Shown here: in pieces, positions 26,591-38,999 of the stretch | Layout of the letters: each line of letters opens with the position of its first letter | Numbering within the stretch: the first letter of the stretch is position 1 | Source: Apophysomyces variabilis | Lineage: Eukaryota > Mucoromycota > Mucoromycetes > Mucorales > Mucoraceae | Length of the DNA: 64,000 nt | Assembly: GCA_002749535.1 (NCBI GenBank) | Contig: MZZL01000054.1 | Coordinates: 45,885-109,884 of the forward strand | Direction of reading: 5' to 3' | The notes under the pieces: model-generated | What the model was told of the DNA's origin: nothing | What the model saw: the letters and a program-made list of their open reading frames with translations, nothing else | Databases searched by the model: none | Program-made: the position numbers and the translations under genes

Positions 26591-29500
26591 TTACCAAAAA
26601 TTGGTGGCGCCGGGAACAAACGGTTTTCCAGCCGAGAATATGCTGGGGTCAAATGGGGTCAACGTGCTTCTGTTTGCTGATAGGATGTTACTGGCAGATG
26701 CCAGACCTATTGCTACAGCCGCTTGAACATCTCTGTTTTGCGTGGCATGGCCGGACTGGTACGCCGGACAGCAGGGGTTTACGCATTGTGAGGCACCGTT
26801 TACTCTCACAGTCTTCCACTGTCTGCTCTTTCTTCGCCGTGCTTTAGCTCGTTCAACTCGTTCAAAACAGTAGACGCATAACTGGGAACTTCTGTGTTCA
26901 TTGGTCATGGATACAGGCACATATCGGCGATGACGTTTACGGAGCCATTTTCCCCCTCGTTTTAAATGTCCTTTCAGACGTAGACCGACTCCAGTTCCTT
27001 GAGTGCCGATGGCCATAATCGGTAAAGCCTTTTGGCGCCCATCGGTCTGTGTCGTCGCTGCAGCCTTAATAAACTTGCGCTCTTGGGCGGCCACTTGATC
27101 ATAGATGCGATCCGTATACAGTTTTTGTGTGCGCTTTTCATGCTCTGCCCGATTCGAATGATAGAAAGCTCGCAATTCTCTTCGGCAGTTCCTCTTTACC
27201 TACATGTATGTTATTATGAGTTAGAGGCAGAAGGAAGCCGAAGGATAATACCGCTTGCGACTCTAAAACTTGCTCCACCGTGGTTGCTGAGGCGGATGAT
27301 CTTTTCGATAGCGTCTTCTCTGCACTGATAACCGCAGGGTTATTCTAAAGACAAAGTGAGTCAACCTAAAACTTAGCGGCTATCTTTATCATACCTTTTT
27401 CCTCCTCTCTCTTTTTTTGCGAAAACTCCTACATAAGGTTTTCTCCTCCAGATAACCAGCTGTGATTCTCATCGGCTTAGGAAGCGTAGACATTTCTTTA
27501 GGAATAGACACAGGCGTCTGCCCGTCACCAAATTGGCGATTATACAGGTCGAAATGTAGACGAGCGCGTTCCATAGTGACCGGCACCGTTGTCGCCAAAG
27601 TCCTCAAGCCATAGTCCGTTCCGCCAAAAGTAATAGTCTTCTTGGGATCCTGCTTGACTTCTTGATGCAGCTCTGAGATGTCCAGAAACTCTGTATTGGC
27701 TTCGCAACCTGGGCGATTCCAACTCGCAACTTTACATAGCTTAGTCTCCTGTTCTTGTTCATCATCTTTTGGTTTCGTCTCTTTGTTCGTTTGTTGCTTC
27801 TTCAGAATATCCAGCTGCTATAGTTTCGTTTATTTTCTTGTTTAGCTAATGCATATGATATTCTTCACTTACCTTCTGATATATGTATCGCAGTCTTCGT
27901 TGATCCGCGAGCTGTGACCTTATCTTGCTTAGTTCAGATTGGCTCTTTGCGCGCTCGAGTTTAGCCGCCTTTAAATCTTTATATATGTCGGTCTGTTTCT
28001 GTTTCGCTCTGGAATCATAGATATCGAATTTCTCACTCTTACGCTTATCGCGGACTTTTCTTCGAGCTACGTCCTTGCTTCTCCGATAACTCTCCATTCG
28101 GCTTTCGACGACTTCCTCCCTCTGCCGCAACGCGTTTTTTATCTGCTTTTCAGCCGACTCCAGAGCTTTCACCCTCTGTTTTGCATCTTCTAATGAGCAT
28201 GTAATATTGGCGATGTCTAAGCCGGATTTATCTTCAAATTGACTACTTGCGCTATCTGCACGCTTTCCTTTCGACTTTTTCTTTCTTTCTTCGTAGTGAG
28301 AAGTATCTATAACCCTCCCTTTTTTTACATCACCGTCAATCACGGCCATTTGATGAGGTGTAATGGTGATTCGCCACCGCGGTTCCAAACCTCGAGTATT
28401 GCAAATATGCTTAACTTTTTCTTGATCAAAGAAGGAACCAATCACAGCAGATTTGTTCGTACGAGCTTCTCTGATATTGTCGATTGTGCTTCCATCTTCT
28501 TTGTATAGATTGAACTTTGCAGAATTGGAACCAAACATCTCATACATGGACGCCGCATCGAGAGGTAGAGCATGGATTGAGGCAGGGCTGATAGTTGGGC
28601 AGATATTTGCAGTGAACTTGGAATATCCTGTCGCATGAAGAATCGCATTTGATAACAAAACAAATCGCAAACGAAGAGATATTGCGCTGCTTAATCGACC
28701 TTTCGGCACGTATGGTCTAAGTGCGTTTGCAAGTTTCACGACGATATCTATCTCGACCTTCTGGAGCTCATCGTTGTCGTTCCATATATCCGACACATCA
28801 CTAGCTTGTACGTTCCCGTCGATGTCTGTTGACAGCAGTAGTTTCTTGGTGATAGCTTGGATTCTTATCAACCTTCTTCTGCTGGGTTCTTTCTTCAGTG
28901 TCTTTATCTCAACTTCTTCCAACTCGTCCTGTGCCTCTTCGATCGCTGTTTCTATCGTCTCTTCGATTTCTTCATCATCCATGACACTGATATCGGCTGA
29001 AATAGCTAACTTGTCCATATCGCCTCTTGCCTAATTGACGTTTGTTCAGCTCATATATCAACGTTATGACAAGTAATTCTCACCTCTTCATCTTTTTGAT
29101 GTGGCTGGTTATCAGCCTTTTTAGGCCTGTACTTTTCCTTTGCCTGTTTCTCCAGTCGTCTGATTGCTTCGACGCATGACTTCTTCCGCTGCAAAAGATT
29201 GGCTCTTTGATTCCCATCCATTTCTATTCCCAAGCGCTTCTCCAGCCGTCGCAAACTTTTGCGTTCTTGTTTTAGTCTACCTTTTATCTTGCGTCTGCGC
29301 CATTCTTTTTTTCTCCGCATCGTTCTGGAGCTCTCTTCCCGCTGCTTTTCCTTTTCTTGTAGTTTTTTCTCGGTAATTTCCTGAATCTTCTTTTCTCGTT
29401 CAGAGGCAAGATTGATCCTGAGCAGGATACGAAGCAAGTGATTAATTGATTTGTGGAATAATCCGCCTGCCCACATGTTCTGCAGGTCTGTGGCATACTG

Positions 29501-30574
29501 CTTCAACTGGAAGTGCATGACGGTGCTTAAGCCTGCAGGTGGTTTTGGCAAGTCCTTCAAGCCTTGGTGCTGTAAGGAAGACCAGAAAGATTTTCCTTGA
29601 GCTTTGTAGCTTTGTCTTCCAAAATAGTCTGAATGAAGGAACTGTAGATGTGCTTCGGTAAAGAGGTTTAGGAATTCGTCATTGTGTTTTTTCGGCAAAG
29701 CTTTTACATAATTCTTGATGTTATCAGGCATTGGGGCCACAGCTATTGCCAATTCTGAGTTCAAAAGTTCTGGATGTCGAATCCACTCTTCATGTATGAC
29801 ATCCAAAACATTAAATGTCTTGCCATCTTGTTGATAGTGCGCTTGCTTTGACTCTGCATCCAAGACTACCGAGCCGGATGCGTACTTGAGCATGGTTGCA
29901 TGTACTGCGGTTCCCAGCTCAGAAGCGTAGTTGGTGGCCTGTTCGGATGTGATAGCAATGGTCTCAAGAAATGTCTGCTTCACTTGATTGTCAAGGTCTT
30001 CTCGTAAGATTTTTGATAATCTAACGGAACATGTTCGTATTATTTCTTTTTCCTCTTTACTGTCGTCATTCACAGTAACTTCTTTGCTGGAACCAGCTTC
30101 TTCTACTTCTCCGTGCTCCTCAAGTCTCGCCCGTGCTTCCGCCACGGCGTCATTGAAATGAGCTGCAGCGTAATCTCTCCAAAGCTTGCCGATTGATGCT
30201 GGCTCAGGATAGTGAAAACAGAGGGTTCTACGAATCGTTCCCCGTGTTACATTTATTGAGTCATCGGCTTGCTCGAGTGAAGTTCTTGGGACACGATCCG
30301 CTTTCTCTAAACGCGTTCGTAGCTCTTGCAGGATTTTGTTGGTTTTTGCTTGTTTTTCAACTTCTGACTGAAATCTCGCTTTCTTTGCCGTGTTTTTCCT
30401 TGGTTTATCCTCAAGTTCTTTTGAAATGATTGTAACTAACTGGTTCTGAAACACGTCGTGCAAGGCTTCAATCGCCTTGTCCAAGGATATATTTGATTGA
30501 ATTACTCTCTTTCTTTTGCGTTTGTTTTCTCGTATTTGCGGGTGCGGTACTTGCATGGCTGACAAACGGAACAT
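26591..30574 (-). CDS. Fanzor-type (eukaryotic TnpB-like) RuvC nuclease, large form
   Basis: Predicted RNA-guided DNA nuclease of the Fanzor/TnpB group, 1257 residues. Five exons: 29084-30574, 27873-29030, 27395-27817, 27252-27344 and 26591-27199. The introns are 50-55 nt with GT-AG ends, and the sum is divisible by three. The C-terminal third has the split RuvC site. RuvC-I is ITFGGTDYGLRTLA (Asp about 951). After a basic region come EKTLSKRSSAS and, across an intron, LRAFYHSNRAEHEKR. Then NEHRSSQLCVYC has Glu about 1156 at the place typical of Fanzors, followed by zinc-ribbon cysteines CVYC and CVNPCC. RuvC-III is NRDVQAAVAI (Asp about 1212). All three acidic residues are present. The N-terminal 900 residues are charged and helical, far longer than in most relatives. 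It could be a domesticated gene or cargo of an element whose ends I did not find. Confidence 0.8.
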
Positions 30575-32988
30575 GTTTTGTTAGTTCAGTTTATGTACAT
30601 CTCATTCAACGGGAATTCACCTCAAACAACGAAAATATTGTTATCATAAGAGAAAGAGCAGTGTAACAATTTCAGTTGTCAATTGGTGAAGTCAGTTCGG
30701 CATGATGATCTTGTAACTAGTCTATTTTTAGATGAGCAACTCTGACTGGATAAACATTTGAACAAAGAAGTTTCAGGTCTTTTATGTATAGTCATTTGAG
30801 GAGGAAACTGAAAATGCATAAAAGCCAAGGCACAGGACAGCAGAAAATGTTATAATCATTCGTAGGATCAGCTGCAAATGAACCAACAATTAATCTCTGG
30901 TCGACTCCAGCTACGAACTTTCTTCTAATAGTATCAGGTTATGGTATTCAAGACCATGATTAACCTTCATGACTCTGACATTGTATTCAGATCATTGAGT
31001 TAGAGTACCGGTGCCTGTCTGAGATATAATTACCAAATCATTAACACATGAACTTGTCTGATTCATCCCTGCTGTATTATCTCACGATCATAGTTCTTAT
31101 CATATCTATTCAGATATGGAATATACCAAGTATTGTACTAAAGTATCAACCATATTTTAGCCTGGTTATCACTCTACTGTTGTCCATTCTATCAGAATTC
31201 GACAGAAGAGATGATTTCCCTCTGGATCTCACTCCGCTTGAGTCTCAGGACTGAGGGAATACCCACTCGGTATTTTTGACAGCTATTCTGTCTGCAAAAA
31301 GGTCCGATCTGTATCACTCTGCGCCAATACTTCCACTCTGGAGCTTATATTTTTAAACCGATCGTTCGGAAAACATATCGTTTTGTCCTTTCTTTGGGTT
31401 TGTCTTTTGGAAGAGTCTCATCTCTTTTTCTTTATCATTATAGAAACAAAATAGAGTTTCTAAGAAGGTGAGGACATTAGTAATCGAAACCGATAAGAGA
31501 ATTTAAGAGAGACCGAGGCGGAGTCAGTCGCATCATCTTGATACTCCATGAGGTCAAAATTTTCGGCCGGATTCCTCGTTATAGCGTCCTCATCGGGTAA
31601 AGTTCCGGTCCTCCATCGATCCGAGCAGACCCAAGAAGATCATTTTATCAGTCATTTTTTTTCTTTTCACGTTTTGATCCTAACAAGGTTCACACGCCTC
31701 TTCATTTTTATTTGGATCAATCTAATGCTGCTTATGAGACTGCTTTCTTGGTCAACATCTTGATCTCTCCTTTGGTCTTACACAATGCGAAGAGATGATA
31801 GAAGAGTAACGGCAACATGAAAAACATCTTACCATCAGTCAATCAGTAGGCGCCTATTGATTGGCTCAATTTAATGGCTCAAGCATAATCTATTCTAATC
31901 TTTCTTGTCTATGGAAACGGACCGCATAGCCGATGGTCTCTCGCGTCATCCCATAGTAGCAACCAAATCCTTCTTAATTAACAGGAAAGTTAGATTCCAC
32001 ATGGGTTTCTAAGCTCCATTTCAGCTTCCAGAATTAATAAGCAAAATAAGGGAGCAAGATCACTTAAGATTTAATAAACATGAAACATATCCAAGCAAAA
32101 TGGAAATACATGGCTTTATTGCAAAGGATCAAATTGTACCAGAAAGCTATTTCTTTTCTGTGGGTTTCTATGAGTTATCCAAAATTTCATACACCGCCTG
32201 AGTCTTTTGAAAGATGGCGTTTCTTTGTTGGTTATCATGCGGAAGTTTTATTACGTTTTTTGAACTTACGCGTCGGTTGGACTATTATGGTGATCTTAAC
32301 TGAGAAAGGGATTCGGGCCGAAAATTTCTCCCTTTTGTCCATTTCTCTAGCGCCTATTGGACTATCATTGGTATGCCGTATTCTGATTGGTCAATGTATG
32401 ATGATTTCATAATCAAGTAGTTAGATCAAGATATTAAGCAATGCATGCTTGTATGTTTGCAGATCACAGCAAGGTAAATCCATATCAAAAAAGGGAATCA
32501 CCTTGTAGTTTAGATATTGATCTGATGGCTCTATTATGAAGAGTAATTTCTTTGTTTTTAATGAGCTTTTGGAGAGGACATTGACATTAGTCATCACTGA
32601 CTGTTACACAGTTGAAGCCAATCTCCGTTGTTTCTTTTTGGGTTTTTGCTAGGTGGCGTAGTCCCAACAACCCGTCAGAGAAAAGAAGGGTTTGGAAACG
32701 GTGTGTATCACTGAACAAGCAAAAAAGACAGAGAGGCTGTGCTTCTGCTTGCCCGCCCACTCGAATGGTTGCCACGGAGAAACATTCCCCGGTCTTTTTG
32801 ATCTCCATCTCAACATCTATATAAACTGCCATTGCCTTTCTCGTACTTTTTAGTTTTTTTCCCTTCTTCTTTTCTTTACCGATCTACACCACAACTTCCT
32901 CTCCTATCTCTCTCTCTCTCTCTTTCTCTTTCTCCGCTCTTCTCTCTTCTTTCCTCGGTTTTCATCCTCTCCATTCCAACCCGCCAAC
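30575..32988. other. Intergenic 2.4 kb between the Fanzor and ABC transporter genes
   Basis: No frame with a recognisable domain. The left end should hold the Fanzor promoter, the right end the ABC transporter promoter (listed separately). Short ATG frames at 31048-31254 and 31548-31763 have no support. Confidence 0.45.
32836..32988 (+). promoter_or_regulatory. Pyrimidine-rich leader/promoter of the ABC transporter
   Basis: A nearly continuous C/T tract with a CT dinucleotide run (about 32901-32945) ends just before ATG 32989. Such tracts are usual upstream of well-expressed fungal genes and probably mark the transcription start region. The context before the ATG (CCAACATGG) is good for initiation. 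Confidence 0.5.
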
Positions 32989-35900
32989 ATGGAGGAGAAG
33001 ATCGAATACACTATCCAATACGAATCAGAAAAGGGATCTGTCAGCACCGTAACCGGTCAAGGTTATACTGGCAAGGATGACACCTTTGGCGAAGAGGAAG
33101 CCAACGTCGTCAATGTCCAAGGTATATTATACAAAACGAATAGAAAAAAAAAGCTGACTGAATTTTATTTCCAATCGAATTTTTTTCCTCCCAGCTGCCA
33201 TGACCGAATTTCAGGATCTGAAACGAGAATTATCACGCGCTAGTCGACGATCTAAACCAGCTAGCAAGCTAGAAGAAGCTGTTGTCCAAGAAGAATTCGA
33301 TCTGACCGATTTTTTGCATGATTTGTCTCGAGAAGAACGTGAAGCAGGTCAGACACGCAAACATCTTGGTGTGATCTGGAAGAATATTACCGTCGAGGTA
33401 ACATTTTGTTCGATTTGGCAAAAGATGGGACAAGACCACGTGTATCGGTTTGCTAAAAAAGAGATTCTTAGGGCCTTGGTGCGGGCGCTCATACCGTTCC
33501 GACGGTCCTCAGCGGGGTGCTAAAAAACATTCAATTCTGGAAGACCTATTTTGGCGTCGGAGCCAATACCAACCGTAAAACTATTCTTAAAGACCTTACT
33601 GGCTTCTGTAAGGATGGTGAAATGCTATTGGTCTTAGGTCGTCCCGGCGCAGGCTGTACCAGTCTGTTAAAGATCATCTCGAACATGCGTGGATCATTTA
33701 CTAGCGTCCAAGGCGACGTCAGTTATGGAGGCATTGATCCAGAAACATTTGCCAAATATTACCAAGGTCAGGTGGCTTACAACGAAGAAGAAGATCAACA
33801 TTATCCCACCTTGACAACCAAACAAACATTGCAATTCGCCTTGCGAACAAAAACCCCTGGCAACCGACTACCGGACGAATCCAAGAAGGATTTCATTAAT
33901 AAGGTCCTTTATATGCTCGGCAATATGCTCGGTCTGACGAAACAAATGAATACCATGGTTGGCAACGCGTTTGTCCGTGGTCTTTCAGGAGGCGAACGTA
34001 AACGTCTGTCAATTGCTGAGTTGATGACAACCCGAAGTACGATTAATTGTTGGGATTGCTCGACCCGTGGTTTGGATGCGGCATCAGCCTTGGATTACGT
34101 CCGTTCGCTTCGTATTATGACCAATGTGTTTAACAAGACGACCATTGCCACTTTGTACCAGGCTTCGAACAGTATCTTCAACGAATTCGACAAAGTCTTG
34201 TTGTTGGATGACGGCTACTGTCTGTATTTCGGTCCTGTGTCCCGTGCGAAGAAATACTTTGAAGACATGGGTTTCTACTGCCCTCCGCGTAAATCCACAC
34301 CAGATTTCTTGACAGGCATTTGTAACCCGCTCGAACGTGAGGTCCGACCTGGCTTTGAGGACAGCGTGCCACAATTTTCCAATGAGTTCCAGGAACGTTA
34401 CCATGCGTCGTCCATTCACAAGGAAATGATGGAGGAAATGCGAGCTTATGAAGCTTTGTTGGAACAGGAAAATCCGGCAGATCAGTTCCGACAAGCTGTG
34501 ATTGAAGAACATCAAAAACGTGCTCCCAAAAATTCTCCCTACATTGCTTCATTCTACCAACAAGTCCGTGCGCTTACCATCCGTCAATTCCATCTTCTTA
34601 TCAAAGATAGAGAGGCACTCATCTCTCGCTATGGTACCATTCTCATCCAAAGTTTGATTACCGCTTCCTGTTTCTACAACATTCCTTTGGATGGTCGGGG
34701 TGCTTTCTCCCGCGGTGGTGCAGTCTTTTTCTCGGTGCTTTTCAATACATTGGTCTGTCAAACGGAATTGGTCAACTTTCTGATGGGTCGACCGATCTTG
34801 GAGAAACATAAACAGTTTGCTCTTTATCGGCCCTCTGCCTTTTACATTTCTCAAGTCGTAATGGATGTTCCGTATGCCTTAGTTCAAGGTAAACAAAAAA
34901 AGGAAACAAACGTAGTAGCTCTATGAAAAAGCCTAGGCTCTAACTTGCTCTTTTCTAGTGGCATTGTTTTCTATCTGTGCCTATTTTATGATGGGTCTGA
35001 ATTTGGATGCTGGTCGATTCTTCACATTCTTTATTGTCCTTTTCTTCACGAACATGACCATGAATGGTTTCTTCCGATTCTTCGGTGCCATCACTTCCAG
35101 CTTCTTTTTTGCCACGCAGGTTTCCGGTGTCTTATTAATTGCTTTGTTCACCTACTCTGGTTACGTGATTCATTACCGTTCGATGCATCCATGGTTATAC
35201 TGGATCTATTGGATTAACCCCGTAGCCTATGCTTACAAGGCCTTGTTGTCGAACGAAATGCATGGTCAGCGGTATTCTTGTGAAGGTGTCGGCAATGCCG
35301 TACCGTTTGGACCAGGTAAGTAAACAGCAAAAGGAAATCAAGACAGGCCTAGAGACTGATTCTATTATCCTATGAAAAGGTTACGATGATTGGCGTTACA
35401 AAGTATGCACCATGGCAGGTGGTCGACCAGGTCAGGATTATGTTGAAGGTGATAACTATCTTCTGGACGAGCTTTGGTATAAGCCATGGGAGCTGTGGGC
35501 GCCTGATTTCGTTGCCGTTGTTGCTTTTTTCTTGTTTTTCACGGCGGCAACAGCTTTGGCTATGGAGTGGGGTGGTTTGAGTAAGGTTGGTTCGTTGACC
35601 AAGCTGTATCTACCTGGCAAGGCACCCAAGGTCCGTACGGCTGAGGAAGAGAATGAACGTCGTCAACGACAAGCCCGCATTAGCGAAGAAATGGATACCA
35701 TTGCGACAGGCACGACTTTCTCCTGGCATCATGTGAACTATACGGTCCCCATCAAGGGCGGCTCAATTCAGCTTTTGAACGATATCGGCGGCATTGTGAA
35801 GCCCGGCCACCTGACGGCCCTGATGGGATCGTCTGGTGCGGGCAAGACAACTTTGTTGGACGTTTTGGCCCGTCGCAAGACGCTTGGCAAGGTTGAAGGA

Positions 35901-37675
35901 CGTGTGTACCTGAATGGAGAGGCTTTGATGAATGACTTTGAGCGTATCACCGGTTACTGTGAACAAATGGATATCCATCAGCCAGCTATGACTGTCCGTG
36001 AAGCGCTTCGCTTCTCTGCGTATCTTCGCCAGCCATCGGACGTGAGCAAGGAAGACAAGGACAACTACGTGGAGAAGATCATCCAACTTTTGGAAATGGA
36101 AGATATTGCAGATGCTCAGATCGGTGAAGTGGAGAGTGGTTTTGGAATTTCTGTTGAAGAACGCAAGCGATTGACCATTGGTATGGAATTGGTCGGCAAG
36201 CCCAAGTTACTATTTTTGGACGAACCCACTTCGGGTTTGGATGCTCAAAGTTCGTACAACATTATTCGATTCATTCGCAAGTTGGCCGATGCGGGTTGGC
36301 CTGTCCTTTGTACCATTCATCAACCTTCTTCTATCTTGTTTGAACACTTTGACCATTTACTTCTTTTGGTTCGTGGCGGTCGTACAGCTTACTATGGCGA
36401 GATTGGCAAGGATGCCCGTACGATGATTGACTACTTTGAATCGAATGGTGGCCCCAAGTGTTTACCCGATGCCAACCCCGCCGAATATATCCTGGAAGTG
36501 GTAGGTGCTGGTACAGCAGGCAAGGCGAAGCGCGACTGGGCCGATGTATGGGCCAATTCGGAAGAAGCCAAAGCTTTGGAGGCTGAGTTGGAGGAGATCC
36601 ATGGAAAGGCGGATCAGAACCCTACACGTCCTGCTCTCACTTATGCCACGTCTTTCTGGACCCAGTTCCGACTTGTTCATAAGCGTATGGCGTTGGCTTA
36701 CTGGCGTTCGCCAGACTACAACATCGGCCGATTCACGACCATCATGTCTACCTCGCTGCTGAACGGTTTTACTTATTGGAAGTTGGGTAACACGAGCTCG
36801 GATCTGATGAACCGTCTTTTTGCCTTGTTTGCTACTTTCCTAATGGCCAATATCTTGATTATCCTTGCTCAACCCAAATTTATGACGGAGCGTATGTATT
36901 TCCGCAGAGAGTATGCTTCTCGTTTCTATGGTTGGGTTCCTTTTGCCATTTCCTCGATCTTGGTTGAGATCCCTTACATTCTCTTCCTTGCTGCCTTCTT
37001 CATGTTTGGCTTCTACTGGACTGCTGGTTTGACTAACACCTCGGATGCGGTGGGTTACTTTTACGTGCTCTCGATTTTCTTTGTTTTCTGGGCTGTCACC
37101 CTTGGTTTTGTCATTGCTTCGGTTGCCACGAGTCCTACCATGGCTGCGGTGATTAATCCCTTGGTGATTTCGATGTTGGTCCTCTTTGCAGGCATGATGC
37201 AGAGTCCTTTTGCCATGCCACGGTTCTGGAGTGCCTGGATGTACTGGTTGAGTAAGTTTTAGATGGATGCAATTTCTTTTCCCACGGAGACTAACTGTTT
37301 TCCTTTCCTTCCTTATTAGATCCTTTCCATTATTTCATCGAAGGTCTAGCTGTAAATGAATTGTCCAATGTAAAGGTGCAGTGCAACGATGCAGATTTGG
37401 TTAAGTTCCTGCCTCCTCCAAACACAACCTGCGGTTCCTATTTGGCCAATTTCTTTGCTTCGGGTGCTCCCGGCTATGTGGCTAATCCAGACGCGATGCA
37501 ACCCGAACAGTGCGGTTACTGTGCCTACACCACGGGTGAACAGATGTACTACACTTCTTTCGGTTGGGATGTTGCCCATAAGTGGCGTAACCTAGGTATC
37601 ATTATTGCCTTTTGGGTCTTCAACGTCTTTGTCTTCCTGGGCTTGGTTTACGTCACCCGAAGAGATCGACGATAG
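32989..37675 (+). CDS. Full-size PDR-type ABC transporter (ABCG, drug/lipid efflux)
   Basis: Plasma-membrane ATP-driven exporter of 1445 residues in the (NBD-TMD)x2 order. Exons: 32989-33121, 33195-33397, 33472-34888, 34959-35315, 35380-37251 and 37320-37675; total 4338 nt. NBD1 has the fungal-PDR degenerate Walker A GRPGAGCTS (Cys for Lys), an intact signature VRGLSGGERKRLS, and an altered Walker B NCWDCSTRGLD. NBD2 has a canonical Walker A GSSGAGKTT and Walker B LLFLDEPTSGLD but a degenerate signature GISVEERKRLT. This asymmetry, one competent ATP site and one structural, is the family rule. Two six-helix membrane domains follow the NBDs; a cysteine-bearing extracellular loop (NTTCGSYL, QCGYCAYTTG) precedes the last helix. 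Substrates of this branch include azoles and lipids; the actual one is unknown. Confidence 0.95.
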
Positions 37676-38101
37676 AGAAACAAAAACCGATCTTTATTTA
37701 TCGTTTACCATTCTTTGTCCTTTTCTTTCTATTTTATTTCTTACACTTGTATATTAGCCCATATATTGCTCTTTTTTCTTTTCCTCTTAAAGCTTTTGCT
37801 ACACTTCTGTTGTTTCTACATCTACATGTTCTCCCAAACCAAAAAAGAATCCGATTAAAACCTTTGCATAAAATGCTTTCATTGAAATTCAAATCAGCAA
37901 TTTTCATGCGAACAGGCTCATGGTTGTGATACCGAACCAGTGATAATCCCTGCACTATTAAATAAAAGGAAAACGGCGCGTCATATTGGTCTCAGTCAGT
38001 TTGAGCCAGTAGGGCCCGCTATCTAAATCCAATTTCCCAGATATATAAGCAAATGGGTTTTGGGGAAACAAGGCCGAACCATTCCTTTACTTTTCAAAGT
38101 T
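37676..38101. other. Intergenic between ABC transporter and small hydrophilic gene
   Basis: 3' flank of the transporter and promoter of the next gene. ATATATAAG at 38040-38048 is a plausible TATA box about 54 nt before ATG 38102. No gene. Confidence 0.5.
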
Positions 38102-38722
38102 ATGGATTATCGTCAACAACAACAACAGCAACAACGTAGTCAGTTTCCTCACTTTTCGGGACCTCAAGTTGATCTGACCCATACGGACCAGACACATCCA
38201 GCTAGCCAATCCCATGGTTACTCTGTGGCAAGAGATGACACGCAACGACCTCACGATACATCCCAGACATCCGATACCTGGGGTGAGGTTCCACAAACCA
38301 CAGGTACTTATGGTGGTGCGATCTGGAAAGATCAGCCTGTAGCACCTCATTCTTATGGTGAGATGGCCTCGGATCAAGACCTTTATCCAGGACGACAAGG
38401 TCCACCCAGTACTGGTGGTGCCATGGGTGGCACGTATGGCTCGCGTGCTCCTCTCGGTGCGTCCGATTATCCAAGCCAAACAGCGGCTACGGACTACGGC
38501 ACGCGTGGTCCAATGGGAGCAGCAGCCACTAGCCCAACCTCGGGTGGTCCTGGTCAGACACAGTATTCAGGTGCTATGGAAGGTCAAGACATGCCTCGTC
38601 GAAAGCCATCCTTAACAGATAAGATGAAGGGCACCTGGGAAAAGATGTCCGGCAGATTGACAGGTGATCAAGCCAAAGTCATTGAAGGAGACGAACGTCT
38701 TCATGGTCGCAGAATGAAATAA
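38102..38722 (+). CDS. Small disordered Gly/Gln/Thr-rich hydrophilic protein with conserved-looking basic tail
   Basis: A 206-residue single-exon protein. The start is ATG 38102 (DYRQQQQQQQRSQF); an in-frame TTG further upstream is ignored. Residues 1-165 are low-complexity and rich in Gly, Gln, Ser, Thr, Pro and Tyr, with no hydrophobic core, signal peptide or membrane segment. The last 40 residues form a distinct basic block (SLTDKMKGTWEKMSGRL, then GDQAKVIEGDERLHGRR). Short C-terminal blocks of this kind recur in small fungal stress-type hydrophilins, but I cannot attach a domain name. A TATA-like ATATATAAG lies about 54 nt upstream. It is probably cytosolic and perhaps stress-induced; function is unknown. 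Confidence 0.65.
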   Translation: MDYRQQQQQQQRSQFPHFSGPQVDLTHTDQTHPASQSHGYSVARDDTQRPHDTSQTSDTWGEVPQTTGTYGGAIWKDQPVAPHSYGEMASDQDLYPGRQGPPSTGGAMGGTYGSRAPLGASDYPSQTAATDYGTRGPMGAAATSPTSGGPGQTQYSGAMEGQDMPRRKPSLTDKMKGTWEKMSGRLTGDQAKVIEGDERLHGRRMK

Positions 38723-38999
38723 GAATGACATTATATGTAATAGTAAAAACGATTTAAAAAAAAAGGCAATTCCTTCCCAGAAAGAAAACTAACACTAGTA
38801 ATTAAATAAAACAAAGGCGTCTTAATCTTTTAATGTATACACAGGCATATAGTATAATTTTTATGATGGTATATAGAAGCGACAAAGATATATGTATGAG
38901 GGGAATAGTGAAGGGGTATGGATTTGTTTTCTGTATAAGAATGCAAAAATTGCAGGGAGGAGTACGAATTAAGAGAGAGATGGAGTTAGGATCGTTTCT

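Noticed and set aside
27190..27260. Frameshift disrupting the Fanzor gene
   Set aside because: The two frames are joined cleanly by a 52 nt GT-AG intron (27200-27251) with a CTAAC branch-like site, so no lesion is needed.
33640..33680. Loss-of-function in the ABC transporter Walker A (Cys for Lys in GRPGAGCTS)
   Set aside because: This substitution is the normal state of NBD1 in fungal PDR transporters.
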